DNA of 64,000 bases, taken from Ailanthus altissimus (Eukaryota; Streptophyta; Magnoliopsida; Sapindales; Simaroubaceae). Positions 1-12,837 of the stretch are shown here, in pieces. The stretch covers positions 7,502,001 to 7,566,000 of the forward strand of contig OX327704.1 of NCBI GenBank assembly GCA_946807835.1, in the 5' to 3' direction. A program made the position numbers and the translations under genes. Position 1 is the stretch's first letter. Every line of letters starts with the position of its first letter. The notes under the pieces were generated by a model. The model ran no database searches. It was not told the origin of the DNA and saw only the letters and a list, made by a program, of their open reading frames with translations.

Positions 1-780
1 TCATGGGTCCTTTCATCTCTTTTGGTAGGCATAAATACATACTTGTGGTAATGGACTATGTGTCAAAGTGGTTGGAAGCAGGTGTACGTCTAACCAATGA
101 TGCTAAAGTAATGTTGCAATTTTTTCAAAAGGACATATTTACAAGGTATGACACTCCAAGAGAAGACGGTGAAGCCTAGCCAGAAGATTGGGCTATGAGA
201 CACACGGCTGCCACCCCCTATCATCCCTAGACAAGTGAACAAGCAATAATTTTAAACCGAGAAGTGAAGCGCATCCTTGAGAAGACAGTGAAACCTAGCC
301 AAAAGATTAGGCTATGAGACTAGATGATGCATTTTGGGCCTACCGCACAACATTCAAAACACCCATTAAGATGTCCCCATATTAATTAGTTTTTGGGAAA
401 CTATGTTATTTGCCCGTTGAACTCGAGCCCAAGGCTTATTTGGCTTTAACTTTGATTTTCAAGTCGCCGGTGATAAGTGCATATTGCAACTCAATGAACT
501 GGATGAGTTTGGACTCCAAGTATATGAGAATACCAAGCTATATATGGAGAAGACCAAGAAATGGCATGACACAAAATTTCCCATAGAGCATTCAAACTAG
601 GACAATGATTATTATTGTTTTAACTCCTTGTTGAAGCTTTTTTGGGTAAGCTTAAGTCACGGTAGTCTAAACTATTCAGAATCACCAAAGTATTTCCTTA
701 TGGAGTCATTAAAATTGCACATGAAAAGAGTAAACAGTTGTTCAAGATGAATGGACAGAGGTTGAAATATTATTAGAGGA
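1..780 (+). pseudogene. Ty3/gypsy integrase relic (Athila/Tat-like)
   Basis: Reading the plus strand from base 3 gives an integrase catalytic-core start with DYVSKWLEA, TNDAKV and FFQKDIFTRY, which is typical of plant Ty3/gypsy integrases. Later frames give TPYHP, NREVKRILEKTV and a C-terminal part resembling KTKKWHD and the GKLKSRW motif near 640-665. Several stops and shifts interrupt it. The stretch that should follow FTRYDTPR, with the second catalytic Asp, is missing; a copy of downstream sequence stands in its place. The element runs left out of the window. It is dead. Family level (gypsy) is secure; the Athila sublineage is inferred from the ORF and 3' structures that follow. Confidence 0.85.
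160..320 (+). repeat. 42-bp direct duplication inside the integrase relic
   Basis: Positions 160-201 and 279-320 are near-identical copies (gagaagac...ctatgagac) separated by 77 bp. The second is in its expected place in the integrase; the first replaces a missing segment, so this looks like template switching or a deletion with filler. Confidence 0.8.
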
Positions 781-1669
781 TGAGATAGACCGCTAAAAGT
801 CATCCTTTAAGCTAATCAATCCTTAAGTCTTAAAAGTAAGACGTCAAGCTAAAGACGTTAAATCAAGCAATGCCGAAGAGGCAACCCAAGGTTTATTTTA
901 TTTTGTTGTTGTTCATTTTGTTTTAGTTAACTATTATTTCTTTTGTTTTTAGTGTGTCAAGTGCATAAACAAGGAGAAGAATCGAGCCAACGCCCTAATG
1001 TTCTATTTTAAAATACCCTAGCATCAAAACTAGAGATCCCAATGCTAGCGAGTCATAAGCACAGTGCCTTCGCACTTCTAAAGCCACAAATTGTAGGGCA
1101 TCTAAACTTTAAAAGCTCATGCATCCATACAGTTAATGCTAGAGAGTCACAAAGTGCAAGGCTCCTGCGTCAAAACTAGAGGATCCAACACCACCACGTT
1201 ACAACTCAACATCGTGATAGTCATTTTTCACTTGGAAAAAGTCAACAGTTAAGCCTCTAATGCCCCCACTTACAATTATAGAATGCCCCAGCATTTGTCA
1301 ATTTCAGAAAAGTGGAACCGCCAAAATTGCTAATGCCCCCATCTTGTACATTTCAAATGTAGCAACATTCTTTCAATTATAGAATCGAAGAGTTAAATGA
1401 TGAACGCCCTTAGGTTCATGCAAAAATGTCCAATGCCCTTGTGTTATAAGAAGAATGCAGTCGTGTTCAATAAAAAAATAGCTTAAAAATTGCATTGTTT
1501 CACATTCGAATTTGGCCAACATCTACTTAATCCAACACCAAAAAAATTTACCCACCATCTAAGTAACCTTTCTCAAGGATTAAAACACAAAATCAACACC
1601 GAAACAATCAAATTAAACCCAAATTCACCAAAAACCCAAAACTGACCCAAACACTGCATATTTTTTGAC
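781..1669 (+). other. Noncoding 3' part of the gypsy element with degenerate word repeats
   Basis: Follows the integrase relic and precedes an extra ORF. No gene is visible. Between about 985 and 1,450 short GC-richer words such as aacgccct, aatgcccc and caatgctagcg recur irregularly. The same style of words reappears at 8,400-8,660, inside the 3' LTR that I assign to the same element. Confidence 0.5.
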
Positions 1670-1783
1670 ATGGCACCAAAAAAAAGCCGAACCAACACAA
1701 TGAGGTGTTCCTTTTACGACTCCTTCTACTTTATGTCATAGAACAAGGTTCATCATTACATGACCATCATCCTCTGTAAATCC

Positions 1784-4700
1784 TGTTAGGTACCTGGGTG
1801 TATGCATGTGATTATTCTATCCATCATACATATATACGCATCAAATATATACATATACACAATGGAAGTATCAAATGAAATAATGAACACAATTTAAACC
1901 TATTAACCATATTAATATTAGATTGAGAAATTTTCACCTCAAAAGCCTTTGGATTAAATTACTACTTGAGTTTGCCTAAAGTCATACTGGTTAACAGTTC
2001 TAGCAATCAACTGGGGTGAGCTTGATTATATAGGATAACAGCTTTGAACTTACCACTAGGTTTAACACTTAAACCCTAAACTATTTATTTTACCCTTAGT
2101 CAACACTTGATCAATAAAAAGAAAACTTTAATGCTTTAATGGACTAAGCTTAATTGAGAAGATGATGAATAGTAAATTTAACACTTGAATTCAAGATTAA
2201 AAGAAACAATTTCTCTTTTATTTTTTCGCTCACTTGGCCAGCCACTTTTTTGGTATTAACACTTACATTTTTGTTTTATTTTTCACATATATAAAACTAA
2301 CCAAATTAATAATTAATTTGGTTAAACTATAGTTAACACTTAATTTAGGTTTAAATTAATCTAACTCAAGTTAACTCTTAACTCTAGTTAGTTTAATATA
2401 CTTGTCCAACAAGTATTCAATATTTAAATATTTAATTAACCAAACTAAAGTTAACTACTAACTAATGTTAGCTTAGTTTACTTTTCGAAAAAAGTAAACA
2501 TTAATTAAATATTTAATTAACTTAACCTACGTTAAATATTTAACCAAAGTTAACTTATTGATTATTTAATAATTAAATGAATAAATATCTCATATTTATT
2601 AATTAAATATTCCAATACATGAAATTACACTTAAGCCCTTACTTTGTTGCCAAGTTAATCCAAAGTAAGACCCACTTAATCACACACTTAAGTAAACTTA
2701 ATTAATTGGTCAATAACAATTATTAACTAATTAATGTACTTAACTCTTAAGTAGTGCGCGCGCATCCCAAGGGTTCCTGAAATAATTATTCCAGTTCTAC
2801 TGGATTCCATTGGATTGAACTATTTAATCCGATACGCTGCCCCATTGCACAAAAAGTATAGTTCATATGGCAAGACTCTCTAAGTCCATGCCCAATTTTT
2901 CAAATGAAACTATTTCATAAGTCCGTGATTAATGCAATACCCTGCGAACATGTCACGAATATTATAAATCGGGGCGTTAGACTATAAAAGTTAAGGTCAT
3001 AGCGCATATGTATAGTCATTCCATCATTTATACCCTAGATGTGCGTTGACATATATCAACACTGCCAAATATCTATAAGCCGATCTATGAACTTATCTCC
3101 AGATTTGTATCTCAATGAATAATATACGCAAACACCTTTGCTATATTGTTCAACCCTGTGGGAAGCCTTTTTTCTGGGCTTATTGCTTATGGCCATAAGA
3201 CTTTCTGAGATACAATCTTGAAGCATCAAATATATTAATTCCTAATATGAGCTGCGGATCCCATATCTATACACACCGAACTCCATGAGTATTGGACCAT
3301 ACCCAACGACACGCAGTAGTCAGACCATAAAATGTCTTTGACATTCGTGGAACCTAAGTATGATGGATCATTCATAAGCTGATCGTGGTGCTCAGGTTAA
3401 AAGATCATAAATACTACTCAACTCGAGAGGACCTTTCATTGATAGCTTACATAGGATATCTGTTGGGGTCCTCTGAATTAGTTGAGTATCCAGTTCTGAC
3501 TGGATATATGTATACCTATACAAGCTCTAAGCTTATGGTCAACTAAGAACAACCATCTATACCTTGTAACTATAGACATACACTAATCTATATGAGAAAG
3601 GATTCACTAACAGACCTGCATCAGTGAAAATAGATCAGGAACATAATATTTGAGAATATATTTGCATAAGGACATTTTCTATTGTTGGGATTTATGCTCA
3701 CATGCCATCCTATTATTGTATAAATATTTTATTTTGTAATATTTATACAGTTCATTATTTTTTAAATCACTAATTACTATTATTAAATGGTTCAATGCTT
3801 ATGATGCTACAGACATTATATGATCTGAAGGAATTCTAATTTGGTCTAAAGAAGTTTAGATCAATGCCATGAGTTAGCATCACTAAAAATTATAAATGCT
3901 ACAGAGTTAGCTTGTTATATTAACCAGTGAAATCTAAAAGTTAAAATCTTGTCTGTGACGGTACAAATACCTGAGAATACATTAGTAATAACATAGTTGC
4001 AATAGGTGCTAAGAAATATTATTATGCAAGTCTATTATCAAATTATATATTCCTGGTCTTAATTCACCGATGCAGGTCTATCGATGGAATGTTTTTACAT
4101 AAACTAGTGTATACTGTACCTAGATGGTCTAGATGATTATTCTTAGCTAACCATGGACTTTCTGAAAGTTCATATAGCATACAGGTGTTTAGTAAGGACT
4201 GAATACTGAATAGACTCTACGAGGACCCCAATAGACATTCCATGAAGCCATCAATGGAAGGTCCTCTTGAACTGAGTAGTATACGGGTTCTTTGACCTAA
4301 GTACCCCAGTGGGCTTGTAAGTGATTCATCATACTTTAGTTTCACACATGTCACAGACATTTCATGATGTGATCATTCAGTGTCACTGGGTATGGTTCGT
4401 TGCTTATGGAGTCCGGTGTGTACAAATATGGAATCCGTCAGCTCACATGGATGAGTTAATATATTTGAATGCTCAAAGACTGTATCTTAAAATGTATTAT
4501 GGCCATAAGTAACAAACCCAAGAAAAGAGTTTCTTATAGGGTTAAACAATATTGTAAAAGTGTTTGCATATATTGTTTATTAAGATACGTGTCTAAAGAT
4601 AAGTTAACGGTGAACATATAGGGATTTGACGATAGTGATCTATATCCCTACTCTTTTAGGATTTGATTGACGGAAGGATTATAATTATGGGTTATGACCT

Positions 4701-6332
4701 CAACTTGTATTGTTTACTGCACTAATTTGTAATATCCGTGACATGTGCATGGGACATCGATCTTGGACTCACAAAATAGTTATGTTTGACAAATCAGGAG
4801 TAGACCTAGAGAGTCCCGCAATATGAAGTGTACTCGTTGTACATTGGGGCAGCGTACCAGATTGAATAGTTCGATCCATAAAATTTCAGCAGACCGGACA
4901 TTTACTTCGGTTTTCCTCTGGTCGAACACGTGTCAAGACTTAAGAGTTAAGTACATCATTAGTTAACAATTAGTTATTGACTAAAAAGATGTTAACACAT
5001 GACATATGTGGGCCAATTATTGTTTGATTTAAAAATTACCAAAATGACCTTATTTGTTGGAAAAATAATATCATTATTTTATTCATTAAAATGTTTATTG
5101 AATAAAATAATAATAATAATATATGATATTATTATTTAGATTGAAATCAAATAATTAATTTTTTATTTAAATTGGCATGTGTTTCTACCATAATTTAATA
5201 TGATTAAATTATTTGTTTAATATTAATTAAATGATAAGATAAGTATAAATGGGTGGCATTTGTTAATGGTAGGCCTTAAGATGTTTCTTAATAATGAGAA
5301 AATATTTTCTCATTTGGCCTAGATTAAGGCTAAGTTCATTTAAATAATTTTTCATTTTGTTTTGTTTTCATTTGGTTTATTGTAAATAATAATAAACAAA
5401 ATCTAATGGTAAACATAATGGATGCCATTAGGTGAGAAAATGAAAGATAATAATAAACAAAACACTAATGGCAAACATAATGGATACCATTAGGTGAGAA
5501 AATGAAAGAAAATAATAAACAAATCAAAGAACAATTAGTTGCTCAATTAATCATCAAAAATTCATGCAAGGGATTAAGGGAATGTAAAAGTGAATTTTGA
5601 AAGGCTAAGTGTTAGAAATTCTCTCAAAATTCTCTTAAGTGTTGAGAGCAAAAATACTTCTTCTATTTTTCCTTCTATTTTTAGTCACCCACACTACAAG
5701 GTAGAAACAATGATTCAAAAGTTGAATCATTTACTAGAAAAGCTGTTATTCTAGCTTCCTCAAGCCCACCGTGTTGAGAAACTAGAATTGTGAACGGTTG
5801 CTTCAAGGTGGGTACTCCGGTTCGACAATATACCAAAGGCTTGACAAGGTACTATTTCTCAATCTTGAAGTATTTTACATTTATGAGATAACATGTAAAG
5901 TTTATTTGTGTTTATCATTATGAAATTTGTATTTCGCGCATCTGTTGCGCATGTATTTATATGATACGTATGTTATATTTGAATAATAGACACAAACCTA
6001 CATGTATACACCGTAGGTTTAAAATCACTCACACCTATCACCTTATTACAACTCTTACAACTATGTCATTACTAGTATACCCTCAAGTCTTTGTCCCGTT
6101 ATAGACAAGGCTCCAACTATTTGAATTTCACTAATTCTTATAACCTGCTAACTTTTAGCCTTGATTTAAACTCTTTTTGATCAAATCTAAACTCCTTCAG
6201 ATCATATAATATCTGTAATGTTATAAGTATTGTACCATATAATTAATGTAATTAACGATTTAATAAAATGTACATCGTATAAATATTATATATTCATACA
6301 AAAAAAAAATAGCACAGGCACAAACCCTAACA
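1784..6332 (-). mobile_element. Family 1 copia-type LTR, split by a second copy
   Basis: Plus strand begins TGTTAGGTACC and ends ACCCTAACA. It is flanked by a perfect 5-bp target duplication AATCC (1,779-1,783 and 6,333-6,337). The sense strand is minus. A second family 1 copy in opposite orientation occupies 3,683-6,033, so this LTR consists of 1,784-3,682 plus 6,039-6,332, about 2.2 kb in total. No internal domain is present, so it is a solo LTR. Confidence 0.92.
3683..6033 (+). mobile_element. Family 1 LTR nested in the 1,784 copy, inverted
   Basis: Starts TGTTGGGATTTATGCTCAC and ends in ...CTCACA, with imperfect target duplication TCTAT (3,678-3,682) and CCTAT (6,034-6,038). After it, the host LTR resumes exactly where it stopped. 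About 2.35 kb, no coding content. The open frame at 4,321-4,512 inside it is not a gene. Confidence 0.85.
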
Positions 6333-6700
6333 AATCCAACATTTTAGAGTGAGGCTTCAACCTTGTGGAGGGGGACTTACCCAATATTTTCTAGATGATC
6401 TCTGATAGGGGATAGGGGACCTTCTATGAGTCTCTAACAATTAGGGTGGTTTCAATTATTAAGGAGTTCTATGCGAATGCTGAGAAGCACATAGGGTTTA
6501 GTGTGAAGGGGCACAGGAAGATGGTGCCCTTCCATTACGGTACCATCACTACAGTATTTGAACTACTAGCAAACGTGCTAGATGAGTACTTAGAGGTAGC
6601 ACAGGATCCAGATTATGGTGTTAGAATCCAGACACTCTGCCAGCCCAGAACAAAATGGAAGATGACCAATAAACTTCCGATAAACTGCTATCATCAATAG

Positions 6701-8190
6701 CTTGGGGTGGGGAACCACTCTGTGGACCATGCGAGATTTTTAATTGGGGTAAGGAACTACTTCTTATGTTTTTGCTAGGCTTCCAATTCTATCCTTGTGT
6801 GTTTGTTTTATTTTAGTGTTTATGGTTGTTGTTTTTATTCTTTAGTCTTTTGTAGTTGAAAAATAAAAGCATTAATAATATGACTTAGATTTCATGTTTT
6901 TTTTTTTTTTTATGTTTTTGATTCCCATGCTTTTCTTGTGTTAGGTTATGATGATGATTGTTAGTCCATATTGATAAATTTGACTAAATATTTTATTTTT
7001 TCCAACTTCTTAGGAAGAGATATATACTGAAATGATTCATGTACCAATACTTAGACAAAATTCGACCTTGTTTATTATTACCAATTTTTTAGCACTTATA
7101 TAAAACTTGTGTTAGTTTAATTTTTACTTAGAAATGTTCATGCTCAAGTAGTACATTCTAGTCTCGATGAATAGTCAGACACTCTGAAACTAGTTTATTT
7201 ATAGCTTGAGGCAAAATCCTAGGAAACATGTGAATATGGAAAAGAAATTAGGCCGTCGTTGGATTATTTAACTTTTTTAGCCTACTATGAGTTTACATTA
7301 ATCCCTAGTCACCCCATTTGAGCTTGAACTATCATTTTTTCTTGAATAAACATATTACAAAAGTCTAAAATTTGAGTGTAAGTACCCTGACCACCCTTAA
7401 CATTGTGAACACTGAGCATATTGAGAAATATGGGGAATGTGTTAAGTTAATTGGTGTAAGAGTGAAAAGAATTTAAAATTTTGATGAGTAAGCACCACAT
7501 TAAGTTTAAAGGATGAATCTAAGTTTAGGGCAGTAGTGTTTATTTTGTTATTAAATAAATAAAAAAATTTAAATTAATGAATAAAGTAGTTATGATAAAA
7601 CGGTTTAAGTTTGAGAGAATTTTAAATTAAGTGTAGGAGGTTTAAATGATAGCCAAGAAGGTTTAGTGTTTATGGTATCAATTAAACCGAATTTTCATCC
7701 AAATAACCACCTTAACCTTAGCCCTCCATTACATGCTAATAATACCCTAATCAATCCTTGATCATGTGTATTTCTATATTGATGGAGAGATGCATGAAAA
7801 ACCTGCTTATGATAGTGTTTTGTAAATAAAAGTATGCCAAAACAAAATTTTCTATGCAATCTTGAGTATTTGAGCCAATCTAGGTGAAATTCAATTAATA
7901 CTTGCTAATTTCACACACACATGGTTGATCACTTATAAGGGAGAAAGAAAGTGCTTAATGGTGGTGCTTTTGGATTATTAAAAGCTATTTATCAATTATA
8001 GATGAGTTAAAGTTAAGTGGGGCAGTCTTTGAGATAATTAAGTAACCATCAAATCAATTCAACCATGTAAATAATTTTTATATGTTTTGAATTACTTATT
8101 TTCTTTTTATTTCATGTTGGTCGGTTAGTTGTTGTGTTTTATTTGGTGCATTACTCTCTCTCTTATTACTCGAGGATGAGCACTTATCTA
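6701..8190 (+). other. Noncoding 3' region of the Athila-like element
   Basis: AT-rich stretch between the extra ORF and the polypurine tract. I see no gene; runs of T at 6,897-6,912 and scattered stops in all frames. Confidence 0.5.
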
Positions 8191-8204
8191 AGTTTGGGAG
8201 AATT
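8191..8204 (+). promoter_or_regulatory. Polypurine tract before the 3' LTR
   Basis: The sequence cgaggatgagc...agtttgggagaatt directly precedes TGGTGAGCG. Plant Athila/Tat elements typically carry an 'AAGTTTGGGGGAATT'-type tract right before an LTR starting TGATGAGCG, so this marks the plus-strand primer site and the LTR boundary. Confidence 0.7.
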
Positions 8205-11034
8205 TGGTGAGCGTAATTTAGTTATATTTTGGCCCAATTTTAACATAAAAATTGTCGATTTTCAAGTAATTTCATGTTATTCATGCATCCAAGTATTTAT
8301 TTTATAGGAGAAATCATGAAATGGATGAAAGCTAAAGAAATTGGAGTAGAAACACTAAATACTAGACCCAAAGAATGAAGATTCAGAAGTTAAGTGATGA
8401 ACGCCCCAAGCTCCTAACTTTAATGCACCAGTATTTATAATAATAGATGAACACCTCAACATTCTAAATTACCATGCCTAGCATTCATACAATAACTTAA
8501 TGTAGTTGTGTGGACATTGTGAACACCACAGCTCAAAACCTACAGTAAGCAACACCCTTATGTTCCAAGGCAACGCCCAAACGTTGAGAATGCCCCAGCG
8601 TTGGAAGCAAGGAATGTCGCGGCATTAAGATGATAAAGATAAAGAATACTTTAGCATTCAAGAGAAAACAACACAACGTTACAACCATCACTGATATTAT
8701 AAAAACTCACTTTTTGGAAGACACAAGAAGCTTTTTGATGGTTCAATTTCATTTTCCCTTTAAGTTAGATCATCTTAAGTCTAAAATTCATCTTTTTTAG
8801 TGCCAAACAAATCAAATAACACTTGAAATCACCCAAAAGAGAAATCACACCAAGAAAACATAATCAAATAGGATTATTCAACCAAGACTAAGAGATGATT
8901 GAGATTCTGATCATCTTTACTTTATGTGGTTTATGAGTGGTATTATGATTTTATTATAATTAATCATTTATCTTTCATTATGTTGAACTAAACTTATTGT
9001 CTAAGATTATAGTTTTGAACTTAATATGTGGTTGTAAATATATTTAATCATTGAATGTTAAAAACTTAGTTGGTTATTCAATGTTTCAGCTTTTAATGCT
9101 TTTAGTTAACCTAGCCAGTTGTTGAATGATTTTTGGTACATTAAAATAAACATAGAAAAGGCATCTTAGTGTAGAACTTGGGACAAATTAATGTATAATT
9201 GCAATATAGTAATTGTGAGTTTCAAATTAAGATAGAAATATACCTAATTGGCATGCATGGTTAATACAACTTGAGCTTACTGAATCTCGGCTTAATAACA
9301 TACTATATAAATATAGGTAGTGGGTGAGTTAAGATACAATCACTCGACCATCAGAAGAGGCTTGTGATGAGTAATGTGTTGTGACTAATATTTAACTAAA
9401 GGAGTAGTGTTCGCAAAATTATACACATACAAATTGTAATCGCAAGTGCACGGGTCATAATTAAGTAATAATGTGATGAGTGAGTATCATTCCTACAAGG
9501 ATTGGTATCCTAAATTAATGCTAATTACTACGGTGTTGACAACGTAACTTTATCTAAGCTAATTTAAAGGATAAGTTGAATTGAGGAATTAAAATGCTTT
9601 AAACTAAATAATTCGATAAATTAAGGATATGAGAGTTCTATGGTAATGGGGTTTTAGGGACTTAATTTCCCTTTATTGTTTCTATACTCTTTATCATTTG
9701 TGATTAATAACTAATCTAATGCATTCATTAATCAAGTGTTTAAGAATAATCTCATTCCTTCTCTCAAGTGTCGAATGAGAATCTATGCATATACAAACAA
9801 GTTGATATCCCTATCTAACCTGTTATACATACACACATTAAGCTACTCTTATGTGACTACCCTAAGTTCATTAGTCTCCCAACTCAACAAACTCAAAGCT
9901 ATGTCTTTTACAACCAACATATGGATTAAACTTTCCCAACCACATAACCTAAATGTTTAATTCATCTAGTCCATTTTCCAATATAATTAGAAGCATTAAG
10001 CACATAAAAGGCATAAGTGGATAAACATCAAATAGTCATTAATCACAAAATAACATCAATTTATAGAGTTCAATAGAGTTCCATCAAGCCCTAGAAAATA
10101 TAATCTAGCAATCCATAGTGAAATACTCAATTACATTCATCCTTCATAAAAGTACTCATGTTCAATTCAACACAAAACACAATTACAAACTAGAAAAAAA
10201 ATGTAAATGAAGTAGAGAGAGAAGAAGGAACTAGTTTGAGAAGCCTTTGGAGTCTTTAATATTTAATAATCTTCCTTAATCCAAGCTTCAATGGTGTTTC
10301 TCTCATTAAAAACCAAAGTTTCTCTCTCTATTTCATGCTCCCCTTTTATCTTTTGAGAAGTGGCTAAAAGGTAGTATTTATAGGTTTCAAATTAGGGCAA
10401 AAAAAGAGGTACTAAAATAGGTGGTGACTCATGGGCGCCACTTTTTGGTGCCTCGGCATCGAGCATTCTGCCAATAAGAGTCCGTTTTAGTTCCTGGGTG
10501 CCAAAACCTGGGTTTTTCAATGCCCGGGCTCCATTTTCTAGCACAGTACTATAGCACGGCACTATTCACGCACTATAACATATTTGGATTTTGCTTGTTT
10601 TCTTTGAATTTTCATCCCAAATAGCTCTATTAACTTGAAACCTACAAAATAAAATTAAAACACATAAAAAGCCGTGTATCCTTATTTAAACTAAGCAATT
10701 ATCAAGTTTAAAAGAGATACAATATAATGTATAAAATGCACTCATCAAGTATCATTTAGGATATTATCTATAGTGAACCATATTGACGTACAACTATAGT
10801 CCTAGATATTTCTTATTGATTGATTTTAAGATACTTTTGCTTTTGAAGGTTAGTTGGTTTAGTGTTATTATTAGTTTATTTACATTTTAGAATCCAATTG
10901 TCTGGATAAAGGCAAGAATATCACTTTTACTAATTGGTAGAAGTGCATATAAGTTTCTAGTGGGAATGATACTCTACTCATCATATATTCTTTGTCCATA
11001 ATGGCGAGTACTGGCACTTAGAAATCGCACAAAA
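8205..11034 (+). mobile_element. 3' LTR of the Athila/Tat-like element, interrupted
   Basis: Starts TGGTGAGCG (canonical TGATGAGCG) after the polypurine tract. It contains a word-repeat island (8,400-8,660) and a typical LTR end with a 'gggaatgatactct' block near 10,960. It is split by an inverted LTR at 9,408-10,747. The right end near 11,034 is approximate because no clear terminus was found. Confidence 0.65.
9408..10747 (-). mobile_element. Tat-type solo LTR (1,340 bp), inverted in the 8,205 LTR
   Basis: The minus strand starts TGATGAGTGCATTTT and ends GCGAACA. Flanks are AGTAG (9,403-9,407) and AGTAT (10,748-10,752), an imperfect 5-bp target duplication. The sense-strand TATA box TATAAATAC lies at 10,382-10,374 and a GC-rich island at 10,430-10,560. 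It resembles the LTR at 57,321-58,683. The ORF at 9,736-9,960 is incidental. Confidence 0.82.
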
Positions 11035-11145
11035 AGGTAACCTAACCTTTGGCACACTAAGCCCTTTATAATTTTAAATTGAGGACACTCAATCACATGA
11101 AAATCTTAAGTCAAGCGATGATAACTATACTTAGCCGACTTAACA

Positions 11146-11170
11146 GCTTTGAGGCACCATCTGTGGGTGC
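11146..11170 (+). promoter_or_regulatory. Possible primer-binding site after an LTR end
   Basis: gaggcaccatctgtggg (11,151 onward) follows a ...CTTAACA end at 11,145 and resembles the 'GGCGCCGTCTGTGGGAA' type found just after 5' LTRs of plant Tat-like elements. A similar motif is at 60,453. Could be coincidental; no full LTR is visible to its left. Confidence 0.35.
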
Positions 11171-11829
11171 TATTAAGGGCTTTTACTCTCCCACTTGAAA
11201 AAAGTAAGACAATTAGGAGGGAAGCCATGAGAAAATCATGTATCTCTAACTTCTCAGGGCTTAACACACCCTATTATACTCAAGCCCCTTTAGGTCGCTC
11301 TCTTTGTTTACAGACAATGAGCATCTCATTTACTCAAGATGCCTGAGTCCAATGAAACATTGTTTAGAAGATCTCCAGAGTCTTTTCATATTGGATCGAT
11401 CTTTAATATTTGCTGTCAGCATTTCAAAAATAAGCGTGTGAAGATTATCTCTACTAAGAGCAGTTCAACACTTCACTCTTAAATCAAGATTCAACTATTC
11501 TTACCCTTTTTAATACTTTAACAGTAGGTTGGCATACATGTACAGAGTGCATATAGTAGCTTAACAATCATTAGAGATACAAAAACATCTTTGTAGAACA
11601 ACTTTTTATTTTAGTGATGAATATTAGGAGTATAGCTGGTACAACCCTAACATCCATCTATATACTGAATAAGTAAAAAAATAGGTCTCTTTTTCTATCA
11701 GCACAAACTTCTTGTAATTGAGACAAAATGCTAGGCTTGCTAGAAGCGTCACTGAGCTTTAAGTAAGAGTTAAAAATAACAACTAACAAAAGCTTGAAAA
11801 ATAATTTGAGTATATGTCAAACATGTCCA
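11171..11829. other. Retroelement-derived spacer without recognisable gene
   Basis: Lies between the possible primer site and the C-terminal end of the minus-strand integrase relic. The 65-codon open frame at 11,149-11,346 has no recognisable motif. Confidence 0.4.
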
Positions 11830-12325
11830 TCTTTCATTGGTAGTAACTACGAAGTTGGGCTACATTCTATGGGTGCTTTACTTACCTCTCATTTAGGTGA
11901 GTTAGCTTAAAGGTACCTGGCCCGATCATCTTGTTCACTTGATGAGGACCCTTTCAGTTAAGGCCCAAAACACTAATTAAGGGCTTCTTAGTATTCAATT
12001 TTACTCTGCGCGTAAGACCAAGTCACTTTCCTTGAATTTTCTTGGTTTGATCTTCTGATCATACAACTTGGCTACTATTATTGGTAAGTTGCTACTTTGA
12101 TGGCCATTGAGCTTTGTATCTCCTCCATAAGGTTTACATTGGCTGTAACTGAGTTGGCATTCTCAACTTCGTCAAGTGAGCAGTTCTGTATGTTGGCATT
12201 CCCAGTTCAATTGTATGACTACTTCAGACCTAAAAGACAAGCCAAGAGGTGTCTTTCTTATGGCTGTATTTGGCAGGGTTCTATAGGCCTATAACACACT
12301 AGACAACTCATCTACCTATACCCTC
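11830..12325 (-). pseudogene. Tat-like gypsy integrase C-terminal relic
   Basis: On the minus strand, with stops, motifs appear in order: GMPTYRTAHLTKL, ENANEL-like, a SSQVV/KIKPRKF-like stretch, then GPHQVNKMIGPGTFKLTHLNER at the left end. This is the plant Tat integrase C-terminal region (GPYQV-K-IGPGTYKL followed by an HL-KYY end). It continues the relic at 17,262 and was separated from it by the 12,331-17,261 insertion. Not functional. Confidence 0.8.
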
Positions 12326-12837
12326 TTATGTGTTGAGTGAGTGCATGATTAATTGAGTGTACATGTAATTTAAAATTTTATTACACGTAGTGGAAGTATC
12401 ATATTCATATTACACTCAATCAATATAATCATACACATATATCTCATATATGATCATATGTTAATTAAACTAAATTATAAGCGAGAAAATCTACTCAGAT
12501 TGAAGGTAGCTTTCAATTCATTAAGAGTTACAATCTCCAAGTCTTGAGCTCACCTTGAAGTGTGCTATTGCACAATTCTAGTTCACAATAAAAATGGTGG
12601 GATTGTGACTCTAGAATAGCAACTACAAAAATATTCCAGCAAGAAGTATTAACCTCTCAAACACTTTGATTTTATTTGTCTTTGTTTCTTATGAGAGAGG
12701 AGATGAATAAAATGTTTTCAGTCTTTATCCTCACACAACCCTTTGTATAGAACACTTAGGAAAAAACCCTTAGCTTATTCTTTCATAACTCTCTCATACA
12801 TAGATGGGTTGAATGGTATAAATGAATTAGAGCTCTA

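Larger units (their letters stand above)
1670..6700 (+). pseudogene. Extra ORF of an Athila-like element, split by an LTR
   Basis: An ORF starts with MAPKKSRTNTMR at 1,670 and runs to 1,778, apart from one stop. It resumes in the same frame at 6,333-6,337 after the LTR insertion and continues to a stop at 6,700, with further stops near 6,355 and 6,398. The second part includes IIKEFYANAEKH, KGHRKMVPF and a C-terminal TKWKM, similar in layout to the 'putative plant transposon protein' domain found in the third ORF of Athila elements (short FYAN motif followed by a V-RGK-VPF-like motif). The role of that ORF in living elements is unknown. The reading frame across the target duplication shows the LTR hit an ORF that was still recognisable. 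Family assignment is by eye. Confidence 0.6.
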
